Below, piece by piece: positions 27,083 to 35,349 of a DNA stretch of 64,000 nucleotides. The notes under the pieces were generated by a model that was not told the DNA's origin, did no database searches, and worked only from the letters and a program-made list of their open reading frames with translations. Each line of letters starts with the position of its first letter. The stretch's first letter is position 1. The position numbers and the translations under genes are program-made. This DNA comes from Acidobacteriota bacterium (GTDB lineage: Bacteria > Acidobacteriota > Vicinamibacteria > Vicinamibacterales > SCN-69-37). The DNA lies in NCBI GenBank assembly GCA_020853395.1, contig JADYYY010000010.1:1-64000 (forward strand), in the 5' to 3' direction.

Positions 27083-27866
27083 CGGACGTCCCCTTGAGCC
27101 AGCGGATGAACGCCTCGACGCGGGCGGGCACGTCGCCGCCCGTCCGCGTCGCGTCGGCGATCACCTGGACGAGCGCGCTGCCGACCACGGCGGCGTCGGC
27201 GAACCGCGTCACCTCGCGAACGTGCTCGGGCCGGGAGATGCCGAAGCCGAGCGCCACCGGCAGCGACGTCACCTCGCGCACGCGCTCGACGAGCGGTGCG
27301 GCCGACTCGGCCACCGCGTCGCGCGCGCCCGTCACGCCCAGACGCGAAATGGCGTACAGAAAGCCTCGTCCAAGACGCGCAGCTTCGCGCAGGCGCGCCG
27401 GCGTCGTGGTCGGGCTGACGAGAAAGATCTGATCGATTCCTCGGCGCGCCAGCGCATCTCTCGTCGCTGCCGACTCCTCGATCGGCAGATCGAGCAGGAG
27501 CACGCCGTCCACGCCGGCGTCGGCTGCGCGCGAGACGAACTCCTCCGTGCCCATCCGCAGGACCGGGTTGACGTACGTGAAGAGCACGACCGGCACGTCG
27601 AGGTCCGGGCGAACCGAGCGCACGAGATCGAGCGCCCGGCGCATCGTCGTCCCGCCGGCGAGCGCCCGCTCGATGGCCCGCTGGATGACCGGCCCATCGG
27701 CGATCGGATCCGAGAACGGCACGCCGACCTCGAGGACGTCGGCGCCGCCGCGGGCCATCGCGCGCAACACGTCGGCAGACCGCGCGACGTCCGGATCGCC
27801 GGCGGTGGCGAACGCGACGAGCTTCGGCTGGCCGGGACGCGCGAACGCCTGCGCCAGCCGGCTCAT
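27075..27866 (-). CDS. trpA: Tryptophan synthase alpha chain
   Basis: Cleaves indole-3-glycerol phosphate to indole for the beta subunit. In 263 residues: [11 protein letters not shown], catalytic Glu in [19 protein letters not shown], catalytic Asp region [10 protein letters not shown], and [10 protein letters not shown] for phosphate binding. ATG 27866 overlaps trpB by four bases. The gene ends inside the start of tyrA. Confidence 0.97.
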   Translation of the reverse strand: MSRLAQAFARPGQPKLVAFATAGDPDVARSADVLRAMARGGADVLEVGVPFSDPIADGPVIQRAIERALAGGTTMRRALDLVRSVRPDLDVPVVLFTYVNPVLRMGTEEFVSRAADAGVDGVLLLDLPIEESAATRDALARRGIDQIFLVSPTTTPARLREAARLGRGFLYAISRLGVTGARDAVAESAAPLVERVREVTSLPVALGFGISRPEHVREVTRFADAAVVGSALVQVIADATRTGGDVPARVEAFIRWLKGTSGE

Positions 27867-29119
27867 CGCCCCGCCTCCCCCACCGGCGTCTCGACATCGT
27901 CGCCCATGAGCTGGCGCACCGTCTCGACGTCCTTGTCGCCGCGGCCCGAGATGTTGAGCACGACGACGGTGCCGGGGGACAGTCGGGGCAGCGCGTCCTC
28001 GACCCAGGCGACCGCGTGCGACGACTCGAGCGCCGGCAGGATCCCCTCGTGGCGCGCCAGCCACGCGAACCCGCGGAGCGCGCGCGCATCGTCAATCCAC
28101 GCGTACTCGGTGCGTCCCTGCGCGGCGAGCCACGCGTGCTCGGGCCCGATGGACGGATAGTCGAGGCCGGCGGACACCGAGTGGGTCGGCAGGATGTTCC
28201 CGTCCTCGTCCTGCAGCAGCAGGCTCCGCGTTCCATGGAGTACTCCGGGCCGTCCGCCCGCGAAGCGCGCGGCGTGATCGCCCGGCGTGATGCCGCGGCC
28301 GCCCGCTTCGACGCCGACCAGACGCACGGTCGCATCGCCGACGAACGCGTCGAAGATCCCGATCGCGTTGCTGCCGCCGCCGACGCACGCCACGACCAGG
28401 TCGGGCAGCCGGCCGGCCTGCGCGCGCACCTGGCGCCGCGCCTCCTCGCCGATCACCGACTGGAACTCGCGGACCATCAGCGGATACGGATGCGGCCCGA
28501 GGGCGGACCCGAGCAGGTAGTACGTCGTGCCGACGTTCGCGACCCAGTCGCGCATCGCCTCGTTGATCGCGTCCTTGAGCGTCCGGCTGCCCGCGTCCAC
28601 GCCGGTCACGGTCGCCCCGAGCATCCGCATGCGGAAGACGTTCAACGCCTGCCGCGCCATGTCGTCCGTCCCCATGTAGACGACGCAGTCGAGGCCGAGG
28701 AGCGCGCAGGCGGTGGCGGTCGCGACGCCGTGCTGGCCGGCGCCAGTCTCGGCGACGATCCGCCGCTTGCCCATGCGCGTGGCGAGCAGCGCCTGCCCGA
28801 GCGCGTTGTTGATCTTGTGCGCGCCGGTGTGCGCGAGGTCCTCGCGCTTCAGGAACAGCCGCACGCCGGTCGTGCCGGCAGCGCGCCGCGCCTCGGACAG
28901 CGGCGTCGGCCGGCCGACGTACTCGCTCAGCAGCGTGCGAAGCGCGCCGGCGAACGCGGGATCGCGGCGCGCCGCCTCGTACGCGGCGGTCAGCTCGTCG
29001 AGCGGCGCCATCAGCGTCTCGGGCACGAAGCGCCCGCCGAACTCCCCGAAGTAGCCATGGCGATCCGGATCGCGACGGCCAAAGGCGGGCCCGGGCGTCT
29101 CGATCACTCCGTCAGTCAC
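27863..29119 (-). CDS. trpB: Tryptophan synthase beta chain
   Basis: PLP enzyme joining indole and serine. From GTG 29119 it has 418 residues. Seen: [24 protein letters not shown] Lys in [20 protein letters not shown], catalytic Glu in [16 protein letters not shown], phosphate cradle [12 protein letters not shown], and C-terminal [16 protein letters not shown] 29119 overlaps the trpF stop by four bases; an upstream extension in frame would lie wholly inside trpF. Confidence 0.97.
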   Translation of the reverse strand: MTDGVIETPGPAFGRRDPDRHGYFGEFGGRFVPETLMAPLDELTAAYEAARRDPAFAGALRTLLSEYVGRPTPLSEARRAAGTTGVRLFLKREDLAHTGAHKINNALGQALLATRMGKRRIVAETGAGQHGVATATACALLGLDCVVYMGTDDMARQALNVFRMRMLGATVTGVDAGSRTLKDAINEAMRDWVANVGTTYYLLGSALGPHPYPLMVREFQSVIGEEARRQVRAQAGRLPDLVVACVGGGSNAIGIFDAFVGDATVRLVGVEAGGRGITPGDHAARFAGGRPGVLHGTRSLLLQDEDGNILPTHSVSAGLDYPSIGPEHAWLAAQGRTEYAWIDDARALRGFAWLARHEGILPALESSHAVAWVEDALPRLSPGTVVVLNISGRGDKDVETVRQLMGDDVETPVGEAGR

Positions 29120-29760
29120 GCGTCCTCCGATCTCACGCCGGCCACGGCGTCGATGAACGCCCGCAGGCGCTCCGGGCTCTTCACACCGGCGGCACGTTCG
29201 ACACCTGACGAGACGTCGACGGCCCACGGCCGCACGACGCGCACGGCCTCGGCGACGTTGTCGGCTGTCAGCCCGCCCGCGAGCACGAGCGGACGCGCGC
29301 GCGCGAGCCGCGCCGCCCGCGTCCAGTCGGCGCGGCGGCCGGTGCCGCCACGCGCTGTCGGATCGACCGCGTCCACGAGCGCCAACACATCCCGCGGCAG
29401 CGCCACCGCCTCGGCCAGCGCCTCATCATCGTCGATCGCTGTGCGCTTGAGGAGGCGAGCGCCTACGTCGCGATAGTCGGCGACGCGCTCCTCGCCGTGG
29501 AGCTGCACGGCGCCGAGACCGGCCGCGCGCACGACCCCGGCCACCTCGTCGGGCGCCGCATCGACGAAGACACCCACGAGCGTCACGAACGGCGGCACGG
29601 CCGCCGCGATCTCGCGGATCGACCGGGGCTCGACGTATCGCGGGCTCTCACGCCAGCAGATGAACCCGAGCGCGTCGGCGCCGAGATCCACGGCCAGCGC
29701 GGCGTCCTCCGCGCGCGTCAGCCCGCAGATCTTGACCCGCACACGCTCCACGCGATTCAT
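29116..29760 (-). CDS. trpF: Phosphoribosylanthranilate isomerase
   Basis: Amadori rearrangement step of tryptophan synthesis in a (beta/alpha)8 barrel of 214 residues. Seen: [25 protein letters not shown] with the catalytic Cys, [19 protein letters not shown], and the phosphate-binding end [13 protein letters not shown] plus [12 protein letters not shown] 29760 overlaps the trpC stop by four bases. Confidence 0.96.
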   Translation of the reverse strand: MNRVERVRVKICGLTRAEDAALAVDLGADALGFICWRESPRYVEPRSIREIAAAVPPFVTLVGVFVDAAPDEVAGVVRAAGLGAVQLHGEERVADYRDVGARLLKRTAIDDDEALAEAVALPRDVLALVDAVDPTARGGTGRRADWTRAARLARARPLVLAGGLTADNVAEAVRVVRPWAVDVSSGVERAAGVKSPERLRAFIDAVAGVRSEDA

Positions 29761-30554
29761 GGCTCGCGCTCGGCCTGCGACACCAGCGACGCCAAGGCGG
29801 CACCAGGATCCGCCTCGGTCATCAATCGCTCGCCGATGAGAAATGCCTGATAGCGCACCCGCGACAGCCGGCGCAGGTCGGCGGCCGTGCGCAAGCCGCT
29901 CTCCGCAACGGCGACGACGCCCGGCGGAATGGCGGCGCCCAGCCTGTCGAGCAGCGACGTGTCCACCTGCAACGTCCGGAGATTCCGGCTGTTGACGCCG
30001 ATGACCGCGGCGCCCGCATCGACCGCACGCGCCAGCTCGTCGTCGTCGTGCACTTCGACGAGCGGCGCCAGGCCGACGGCCAATGCCTGTGCGTGCAGCG
30101 AGGTCAGCTCCTGCTGGCTCAGCGCGGCGACAATCAGCAGCACCGCATCGGCACCGGCTGCCGCCGCTTCGATCAACTGGTAGCGCGTGACGACGAAGTC
30201 CTTCCGAAGGAGGGGCAGATCGACCGCCGCGCGGATCTGACGCAGATGGTCGAGCGAGCCGTCGAAGAAGCTCGGCTCGGTCAGCACCGAGATCGCCGCG
30301 GCACCGGCGCGTGCGTACGTCGTCGCGATGGCGACCGGATCGTACGCGGCACGCAGGATGCCTTTCGACGGCGACCGCCGCTTGCACTCGGCGATCACGC
30401 GAATGCCGGGCGCCGAGAGGCTGCGGCGGAACCCTTCGCCGTCGGGTGCGCGCGTGAGGCGCCGCTCGAGCTGTGCGGCCGGCACGAGCCGCTCGCGTTC
30501 CTCCGCCGACCGACGCGCGCCGGCCACGATCGCCTGCAGCAGGTCAGCCGTCAT
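29757..30554 (-). CDS. trpC: Indole-3-glycerol phosphate synthase
   Basis: Closes the indole ring from CdRP. In 265 residues: VIAECKRRSPSKGILR with the catalytic Lys, ISVLTEPSFFDGSLDHL, LLRKDFVVTRYQLIEA, LVEVHDDDELARA, IGVNSRNLRTLQVD and VAVAESGLRTAADL. It is separate from trpF, unlike the E. coli fusion. Overlaps trpD and trpF by four bases each. Confidence 0.97.
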   Translation of the reverse strand: MTADLLQAIVAGARRSAEERERLVPAAQLERRLTRAPDGEGFRRSLSAPGIRVIAECKRRSPSKGILRAAYDPVAIATTYARAGAAAISVLTEPSFFDGSLDHLRQIRAAVDLPLLRKDFVVTRYQLIEAAAAGADAVLLIVAALSQQELTSLHAQALAVGLAPLVEVHDDDELARAVDAGAAVIGVNSRNLRTLQVDTSLLDRLGAAIPPGVVAVAESGLRTAADLRRLSRVRYQAFLIGERLMTEADPGAALASLVSQAEREP

Positions 30555-31561
30555 CGGGTGTAATGGCGCCGCAGCGCATCCAGTGCGGCGCGCGCCGCGC
30601 CGCCGTCGATGCTCCGTGCCGCCTGAGCGATGCCGTCGCGCAGCGATCCGGCCCGCCCGGCCACAAGCAATCCGGCGGCGGCGTTGAAGAGGACGACGTC
30701 GCGCTGTGGGCCGGAGGCGCCGGCAAGCACGCGTTCGATGATCGCGGCGTTCTCCTGCGCCGTGCCACCGGCGAGGTCGCCGGCCGCCGCGACCGGCAGA
30801 TGCACGTCCGCCGGGTGCACGTAGAACGTCCGCACCGATCCGCGGTGCAGCTCCGAGACCTTCGTGTGGCCGAGCGTCGACAGCTCGTCGAGGCCGCCGG
30901 CGCCGTGCACCACCCACGCCCGTTCGGCGCCGAGCGCGCCGAGCGCCTGCGCCAGGAGCGCCGTGTGCTCGGGGCGCGACACGCCGATGATCTGGCGTTC
31001 GGCACCCGCCGGGTTGGTGAGCGGCCCGATCAGATTGAAGACCGTGCGCACGCCCAGCTCACGGCGGGTTGGGCCAGCGTGCCGCATCGACGGATGCCAG
31101 GCGGGCGCGAAGAAGAACGCCAGGCCCGCCTCGAGCGCGCCGGCCACGCGCTCGGCGGGCGCGGCCAGCTCGAGGCCAAGCGCCTCGAACACGTCGGCCG
31201 ATCCGCTCCGGCTCGACACCGCGCGGTTCCCGTGCTTCGCGACGCGCACGCCGGCGCCGGCCAGGACGATGGCCGCGGCAGTCGAGACGTTGAAGGTGTG
31301 CGCGCCGTCGCCCCCCGTGCCGCAGGTGTCGAAGACGCCGCGCACGCGCGCTGGCAGCGGGACCGCGCGCGCTTGCATCGCCCGCGCGAACCCGACCAGC
31401 TCCGACGGGCGCTCGCCTTTCAACGCGAGCGCCATCAGCAACGCCGCGATCTGCGACGGCTGCCGCTCGCCGTCCATGATCGCGCCCATCTCCTCGGCCG
31501 CCTGCTCGGCCGAGAGATCCTCGTGGCGCCGCAACTGCTCGAGCAGGTCGGCGACGCTCAC
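30551..31561 (-). CDS. trpD: Anthranilate phosphoribosyltransferase
   Basis: Transfers phosphoribose from PRPP to anthranilate. In 336 residues: the PRPP site DTCGTGGDGAHTFNVSTAAA, AKHGNRAVSSRSGSADVFEALG, and VFNLIGPLTNPAGAERQIIGV. GTG 31561 overlaps the trpG stop by four bases. It is not fused to a glutamine amidotransferase, which is the separate trpG upstream. Confidence 0.97.
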   Translation of the reverse strand: MSVADLLEQLRRHEDLSAEQAAEEMGAIMDGERQPSQIAALLMALALKGERPSELVGFARAMQARAVPLPARVRGVFDTCGTGGDGAHTFNVSTAAAIVLAGAGVRVAKHGNRAVSSRSGSADVFEALGLELAAPAERVAGALEAGLAFFFAPAWHPSMRHAGPTRRELGVRTVFNLIGPLTNPAGAERQIIGVSRPEHTALLAQALGALGAERAWVVHGAGGLDELSTLGHTKVSELHRGSVRTFYVHPADVHLPVAAAGDLAGGTAQENAAIIERVLAGASGPQRDVVLFNAAAGLLVAGRAGSLRDGIAQAARSIDGGAARAALDALRRHYTR

Positions 31562-32130
31562 GCTCTCACCTCGAGGAAGTTCTGCAGCAGCCGGTGCCCC
31601 ACCGTGGTCATGACCGACTCGGGGTGGAACTGCACGCCGAACACCGGCAGCTCGTCGTGGCCGATGCCCATGATGGTCCGGTCATCCTCCACCCACGCGG
31701 TGATCCGGAAGCCGCTCGGCATCCCATCGCGCGGTATCACGAGGGAATGGTAGCGCCCGGCGTCGAACGGCTCGGCCACGCCGTGAAAGAGCGTGGAACC
31801 GTCGTGCCGCACCCGCGAGATCTTGCCGTGCATCGGCACGGCGGCGCGCTCGACCCGCCCGCCGAACGCGATCGACAGCGCCTGGTGGCCGAGGCACACG
31901 CCGAGCACCGGAATCCGTCCGGTGAAGTAGCGCAGCGCGTCGATCGTGACGCCCGCGCTTTCCGGCCGTCCCGGTCCAGGCGAGATCACGAGACGCTCGG
32001 GATGGAGGCCGGCCAACGCCTCGAGCGGCATCGCGTCGTTGCGGACGACCTTGACGTCCGCGCCGAGCTCGCCCAGGCGGTGCGCCAGGTTGAACGTGAA
32101 GGAGTCGTAGTTGTCGATGAGCAGAACCAT
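31558..32130 (-). CDS. trpG: Anthranilate synthase, glutamine amidotransferase subunit
   Basis: Supplies ammonia from glutamine to TrpE; TrpG proteins of this kind sometimes also serve 4-amino-4-deoxychorismate synthase. In 190 residues: VLLIDNYDSFTFNLAHRLGE, LVISPGPGRPESAG, the nucleophile Cys in VLGVCLGHQALS, and catalytic His-Glu in VQFHPESVMT. The ATG overlaps the last base of the trpE stop (TGATG). No second pab copy is in the window. Confidence 0.97.
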   Translation of the reverse strand: MVLLIDNYDSFTFNLAHRLGELGADVKVVRNDAMPLEALAGLHPERLVISPGPGRPESAGVTIDALRYFTGRIPVLGVCLGHQALSIAFGGRVERAAVPMHGKISRVRHDGSTLFHGVAEPFDAGRYHSLVIPRDGMPSGFRITAWVEDDRTIMGIGHDELPVFGVQFHPESVMTTVGHRLLQNFLEVRA

Positions 32131-33599
32131 CACAGCCCCTGGTGCGCCATCTCGAGCGCCTGCATGAGCGCACGTGCCTTGTCGCGAGTTTCCTCGTACT
32201 CGGCGGCGGGCGTCGAGTCGGCGACGATGCCGGCGCCGGCCTGGATGCGCACGCGCCCCTCGCGCATGGTGATCGTCCGGATCGCGATGCAGAAGTCGAG
32301 GTTGCCCGCGAAGTCGAGATACCCGACCGCGCCGCCGTAGAGGCCGCGCCGCGCCGGCTCGAGCGCACCGACGATCTGCATGGCCCGGATCTTCGGCGCG
32401 CCCGTGAGCGTGCCGGCGGGAAACGCGGCGATGAGCGCGTCGAGCCGATCGCGATCCGCCGCCAGCCGCCCTTCCACGCGCGACACGAGGTGCATCACGT
32501 GCGAGTAGCGCTCGATCGCCATGTACTCGGCCACGCGCACGCTGCCGATCTCGGCCACGCGGCCGATGTCGTTGCGCCCGAGATCCACCAGCATGACGTG
32601 CTCGGCACGCTCCTTCTCGTTCTGGCGCAGCTCGTCGGCGAGCTGGCGGTCTTCCTCCTCGGTCGCCCCGCGCCGGCGGGTGCCGGCAATCGGATGGGTC
32701 TCGACGTGCCGGCCCTCCACGCGCACGAGCATTTCTGGTGACGCGCCGATGATGGCGTCGGCACCCATGCGGATGAAGAACATGTACGGCGACGGGTTCA
32801 CGTGGCGAAGCGCGCGGTAGATGTCGAACGGCGATGCGGTCGTGTCGGCGTCGAACCGCTGCGACAGCACGGCCTGGTAGATCTCGCCGGCCGCGATGTC
32901 CTCCTGGATCTGGCGGACGGCCGCCTCGAACGCTTCGCGCGTCTGATTGGCGGCGAACGCGAGCGGCCCCGGATCGACGCGCCGCGGCCGCGACAGTGTC
33001 CCCTCCAGCTCGCGCTCGAGGAACGCGATCTTCGCGCAGGCGAAATCGTAGAGCGCGCGCAGGTCGGCACCCGGCCGCACGCGGGCGTTCGAGATCGCCA
33101 GGATGCGGTGCTTCACGTGATCGAACGCGAGCACCGTGTCGAACACCATGAAGGCCGCGAGGTCGCGGTCGAGCGGCAGCACGGCGAGCGCGACCGCCGG
33201 CTCGAACCACTCCGCCGCGTCGTAGTCGACGTAGCCGACGGCGCCGCCCGTGAACCGCGGCAGGCCCGGCACCGTCGGCGACTGGAACTCCGTCATCAGC
33301 TCGCGGAGCACGTCGATGAACGGCTCGGTGCGCGTCCGCTCCGTGCCCGACTCCTCGATCACGGTCTCACCGGCGCGGCCGCGAACGACGAGGAACGGGT
33401 CCTTGCCGAGAAACGAGTACCGGCCGACCTGTTCGCCCCCCTCGACGCTTTCGAACAGGAACGCATAGTCGGCGTGCTCGGCGATCTTGAGGAAGGCCGA
33501 GACCGGCGTCAGCAAGTCCGCCATGATCTCCCGGCACACCGGGACGAACGTCGCCCGGCGGGCCAGCTCCGCGAAGTCTTCGTAAGAGGTCTGTGTCAT
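32130..33599 (-). CDS. trpE: Anthranilate synthase, chorismate-binding subunit
   Basis: First committed step from chorismate to tryptophan. In 489 residues: an N-terminal domain with LLTPVSAFLKIAEHADYAFLF, where the SAFLKI-like stretch corresponds to the tryptophan feedback site, then the chorismate domain with IQEDIAAGEIYQAVLSQRF, SPSPYMFF-type segment, IAGTRRRGATEEEDRQL, VDLGRNDIGRV, and FPAGTLTGAPKIRAMQI. The feedback site suggests allosteric control in addition to attenuation. ATG 33599 overlaps the aroDE stop by four bases. Confidence 0.97.
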   Translation of the reverse strand: MTQTSYEDFAELARRATFVPVCREIMADLLTPVSAFLKIAEHADYAFLFESVEGGEQVGRYSFLGKDPFLVVRGRAGETVIEESGTERTRTEPFIDVLRELMTEFQSPTVPGLPRFTGGAVGYVDYDAAEWFEPAVALAVLPLDRDLAAFMVFDTVLAFDHVKHRILAISNARVRPGADLRALYDFACAKIAFLERELEGTLSRPRRVDPGPLAFAANQTREAFEAAVRQIQEDIAAGEIYQAVLSQRFDADTTASPFDIYRALRHVNPSPYMFFIRMGADAIIGASPEMLVRVEGRHVETHPIAGTRRRGATEEEDRQLADELRQNEKERAEHVMLVDLGRNDIGRVAEIGSVRVAEYMAIERYSHVMHLVSRVEGRLAADRDRLDALIAAFPAGTLTGAPKIRAMQIVGALEPARRGLYGGAVGYLDFAGNLDFCIAIRTITMREGRVRIQAGAGIVADSTPAAEYEETRDKARALMQALEMAHQGL

Positions 33600-35041
33600 G
33601 GCGCGTCGTTCCTCGTGCGTGCGATGAAAGCGTCCGCGGCCTCGGCCATCACGGCCGCCGGCGCCGGCTGGCCGGTCCACCACTCGAACTGATGGCAGGC
33701 CTGGCCGACCAGCATCTCGAGACCGCCGAGCACGTCCGCGCCGGCGTCGCGAGCGAGCCGCAGCAGCCGGGTCTCGCGCGGGTTGTAGACGAGGTCGTAG
33801 ACGAGCCCTCCGCCGATCGCCGCCGGCTCCAGCGGCGACACCTCGACCGACGGCCACGTGCCGACCGGCGTCGTGTTGACCAGCAGATCCCACCCGGGCA
33901 CGGGCGGCCACGGCACGGCGGCGGCGCCGAACTCGGCGGCGACGCGTTCGGCCTGATCGGCGCGGCGCGCCGCGACCTCGACGCGCGCGCCTTCGCGCGC
34001 CAGCGCCCAGGTCACGGTGCGGGCGGTGCCGCCGGCGCCGAGCACGACGGCGCGACTCCCACGCAGCCGCCGCCCTTCGCGGCGAAGCGGCGCCAGGAAC
34101 CCGCTCGCGTCGAAGTTGCGCCCTTCCCAGCCGTGGTCGCGCCGGCGCAGCGTATTGACCGCGCCGATCGCCGCCGACAGATCGTCGGTCGACGCGACGC
34201 GCGCGTGCATCGCCGGCTTGAGCGGCGCCGTCACGCTCAGGCCGCGCACGCCGAGCGCCTCGGCCGCCGCGAGCAGATCGTCGGCGTCGCGCGACTCGAA
34301 CGTGACGTAGATCGCATCGAGCCCGAGCGCGTGGAACGCCGCGTTGTGCATGGCCGGCGACGCCGAGTGCACGAGCGGTGCGCCGGTGATCCCGTAGACG
34401 GCCGTCGACGCGGAGGCCATCGTGACTCGATAGACGTCGATCATCTCCCCCGCGGTCACCTGGCCCGGCGCGTTCGACCCGCCGTACGTCCAGCACGAGC
34501 CGAACAGCCAGGGGCACAGGCGGCTGACCTGTCCGGCCGCGCCCATGGCGATCGCCACGTGCGGACGATCGAGGCGCATCGCCTCGCGCAGCGTCAGGCA
34601 CTCGCCCAACCGCGACGGCGTCACTGCAACCTTGATGACGTCGGCGTCCTCGGCCGCCATGGCCCGCACCCGATCGGCGAGATCCGCCGGCACGCGCTCG
34701 AAGTCGTGATGCGAGACGACGAGCGCCGTCCGGCCGCGCTCCGCGAAACGCCGGCGGTCGGCCCGCCACTCGACGTCCACGTACTCGGCACCGAGCGCGA
34801 CGGCACGCGCCAGGATGCCGAGCCGTTCCTCCTCGCTGCCGTCGAAGTGCCCGCCTTCCCAGCGCGCCCGGCAGGTGACGATGACGGGCGTGCGGCGGCC
34901 GGCGAGGACAGCCGCCACGTCCAGATCGTCCACGCCGTCGATGCGCAACTCGACCAGGCCGGCGACCGCCCGATCCCGCCCCGCGCGCACCTCGGCCGTC
35001 GTCCGGCCGGTCACGACCTCGACGACTTCGACTCCTGCCAT
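33596..35041 (-). CDS. aroDE: Bifunctional 3-dehydroquinate dehydratase (type I) / shikimate dehydrogenase
   Basis: A 481-residue fusion doing steps 3 and 4 of the shikimate pathway. Residues about 1-215 are a type I dehydroquinase: VELRIDGVDDLD, TCRARWEGGHF, catalytic His in VVSHHDFERVP and the Schiff-base Lys in ADVIKVAVTPS. Residues about 218-481 are shikimate dehydrogenase: YGITGAPLVHSASPAMHNAAF, SVTAPLKPAMHARV with the catalytic Lys, GAVNTL, the NADP motif VVLGAGGTARTV and LVNTTPVGTWP. Such AroD-AroE fusions are known in plants and some bacteria. ATG 35041 was preferred to an upstream TTG. As first gene of the trp run it sits directly after the attenuator and overlaps trpE by four bases. 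Confidence 0.94.
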   Translation of the reverse strand: MAGVEVVEVVTGRTTAEVRAGRDRAVAGLVELRIDGVDDLDVAAVLAGRRTPVIVTCRARWEGGHFDGSEEERLGILARAVALGAEYVDVEWRADRRRFAERGRTALVVSHHDFERVPADLADRVRAMAAEDADVIKVAVTPSRLGECLTLREAMRLDRPHVAIAMGAAGQVSRLCPWLFGSCWTYGGSNAPGQVTAGEMIDVYRVTMASASTAVYGITGAPLVHSASPAMHNAAFHALGLDAIYVTFESRDADDLLAAAEALGVRGLSVTAPLKPAMHARVASTDDLSAAIGAVNTLRRRDHGWEGRNFDASGFLAPLRREGRRLRGSRAVVLGAGGTARTVTWALAREGARVEVAARRADQAERVAAEFGAAAVPWPPVPGWDLLVNTTPVGTWPSVEVSPLEPAAIGGGLVYDLVYNPRETRLLRLARDAGADVLGGLEMLVGQACHQFEWWTGQPAPAAVMAEAADAFIARTRNDAP

Positions 35042-35063
35042 CTGCTCGTTACCCCGCAGGCAC

Positions 35064-35099
35064 AAAAAAAGCCCCTCCAGTCGTTCGACTGAAGAGGCT
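35064..35099 (-). terminator. Trp attenuator: intrinsic terminator hairpin before aroDE
   Basis: On the minus strand AGCCTCTTCAGTCG (35099-35086), AA, CGACTGGAGGGGCT (35083-35070) form a 14-bp stem with two G-U pairs, followed by seven T residues (35070-35064). This is the clearest intrinsic terminator I see in the window. It lies between the leader peptide stop and the aroDE ATG, so it should stop transcription unless its 5' arm is captured by the antiterminator. Confidence 0.9.
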
Positions 35100-35153
35100 G
35101 TCCATCCCGCTGCGCGATGTCGTGCTAGCTGCGCCCGCGATCCCCTTCAGCCA
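35086..35153 (-). promoter_or_regulatory. Trp antiterminator pairing (leader regions 2 and 3)
   Basis: TGGCTGAAGGGG (35153-35142) can pair over 12 positions, three of them G-U, with CCTCTTCAGTCG (35097-35086), the 5' arm of the terminator, so the two structures exclude each other. The same upstream segment can instead pair with region 1: CCCCT (35213-35209) with AGGGG (35146-35142), and CCATC (35206-35202) with GATGG (35155-35151). This reproduces the 1:2 / 2:3 / 3:4 logic of known trp leaders. Derived by hand pairing, without energy calculation. Confidence 0.75.
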
Positions 35154-35226
35154 TCGGCCCACACCACCACCAGTACGACCAGGTCGTCCGGCGGGCGTCG
35201 AGATGGACAGGGGCGAACGCGGTCAT
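35125..35226 (-). CDS. trpL: Trp operon leader peptide
   Basis: A 33-codon reading frame from ATG 35226 to TAG 35125-35127. Codons 16-21 read Trp-Ser-Tyr-Trp-Trp-Trp (35181-35164), four Trp codons in six, in the frame directly ahead of the terminator. Ribosomes starved for charged tRNA-Trp should stall there, leaving the region-2 segment free to pair with region 3 and let transcription enter aroDE-trpEGDCFBA. A Tyr codon inside the control run could add weak tyrosine sensing. No clear ribosome site precedes the ATG; the predicted transcript begins only about five bases upstream. Confidence 0.85.
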   Translation of the reverse strand: MTAFAPVHLDARRTTWSYWWWCGPMAEGDRGRS

Positions 35227-35238
35227 CGCGTGCCACGG

Positions 35239-35267
35239 AGAGTACCAGAGGACCGCAGCGCGGTCAA
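35239..35267 (-). promoter_or_regulatory. Candidate promoter of the trp/aro operon with overlapping palindrome
   Basis: TTGACC (35267-35262) and TACTCT (35244-35239) are 17 bases apart on the minus strand. The -35 match is good and the -10 match moderate. A perfect inverted repeat GACCGC-GCT-GCGGTC (35265-35251) covers the -35 box and spacer and could be a repressor operator. Predicted start is near 35232, five or six bases before trpL. A second -10-like TATAGC near 35299-35294 lacks a partner. Confidence 0.45.
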
Positions 35268-35311
35268 ATCCAGTGTTCTTTCCAGTCCTTGCGTGCTATA
35301 ACGCGTCTAAA

Positions 35312-35335
35312 CTTCCGTAGGGCCTTTCGTAGGGC
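35312..35335 (+). repeat. Tandem 12-bp repeat in the divergent intergenic region
   Basis: CTTCCGTAGGGC (35312-35323) is followed directly by CTTTCGTAGGGC (35324-35335), differing at one base. The pair lies between a -10-like TATAAC (35297-35302) and the ATG of the S55 protein, hence probably in its 5' leader, and upstream of the trp promoter on the other strand. A regulator binding site is possible. Confidence 0.5.
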
Positions 35336-35349
35336 ATTTCCCCACGCTC

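Noticed and set aside
35294-35299. TATAGC as the -10 box of the trp operon
   Set aside because: No -35 partner at 16-18 bases; the TTGACC/TACTCT pair nearer to trpL fits better, though neither is proven.
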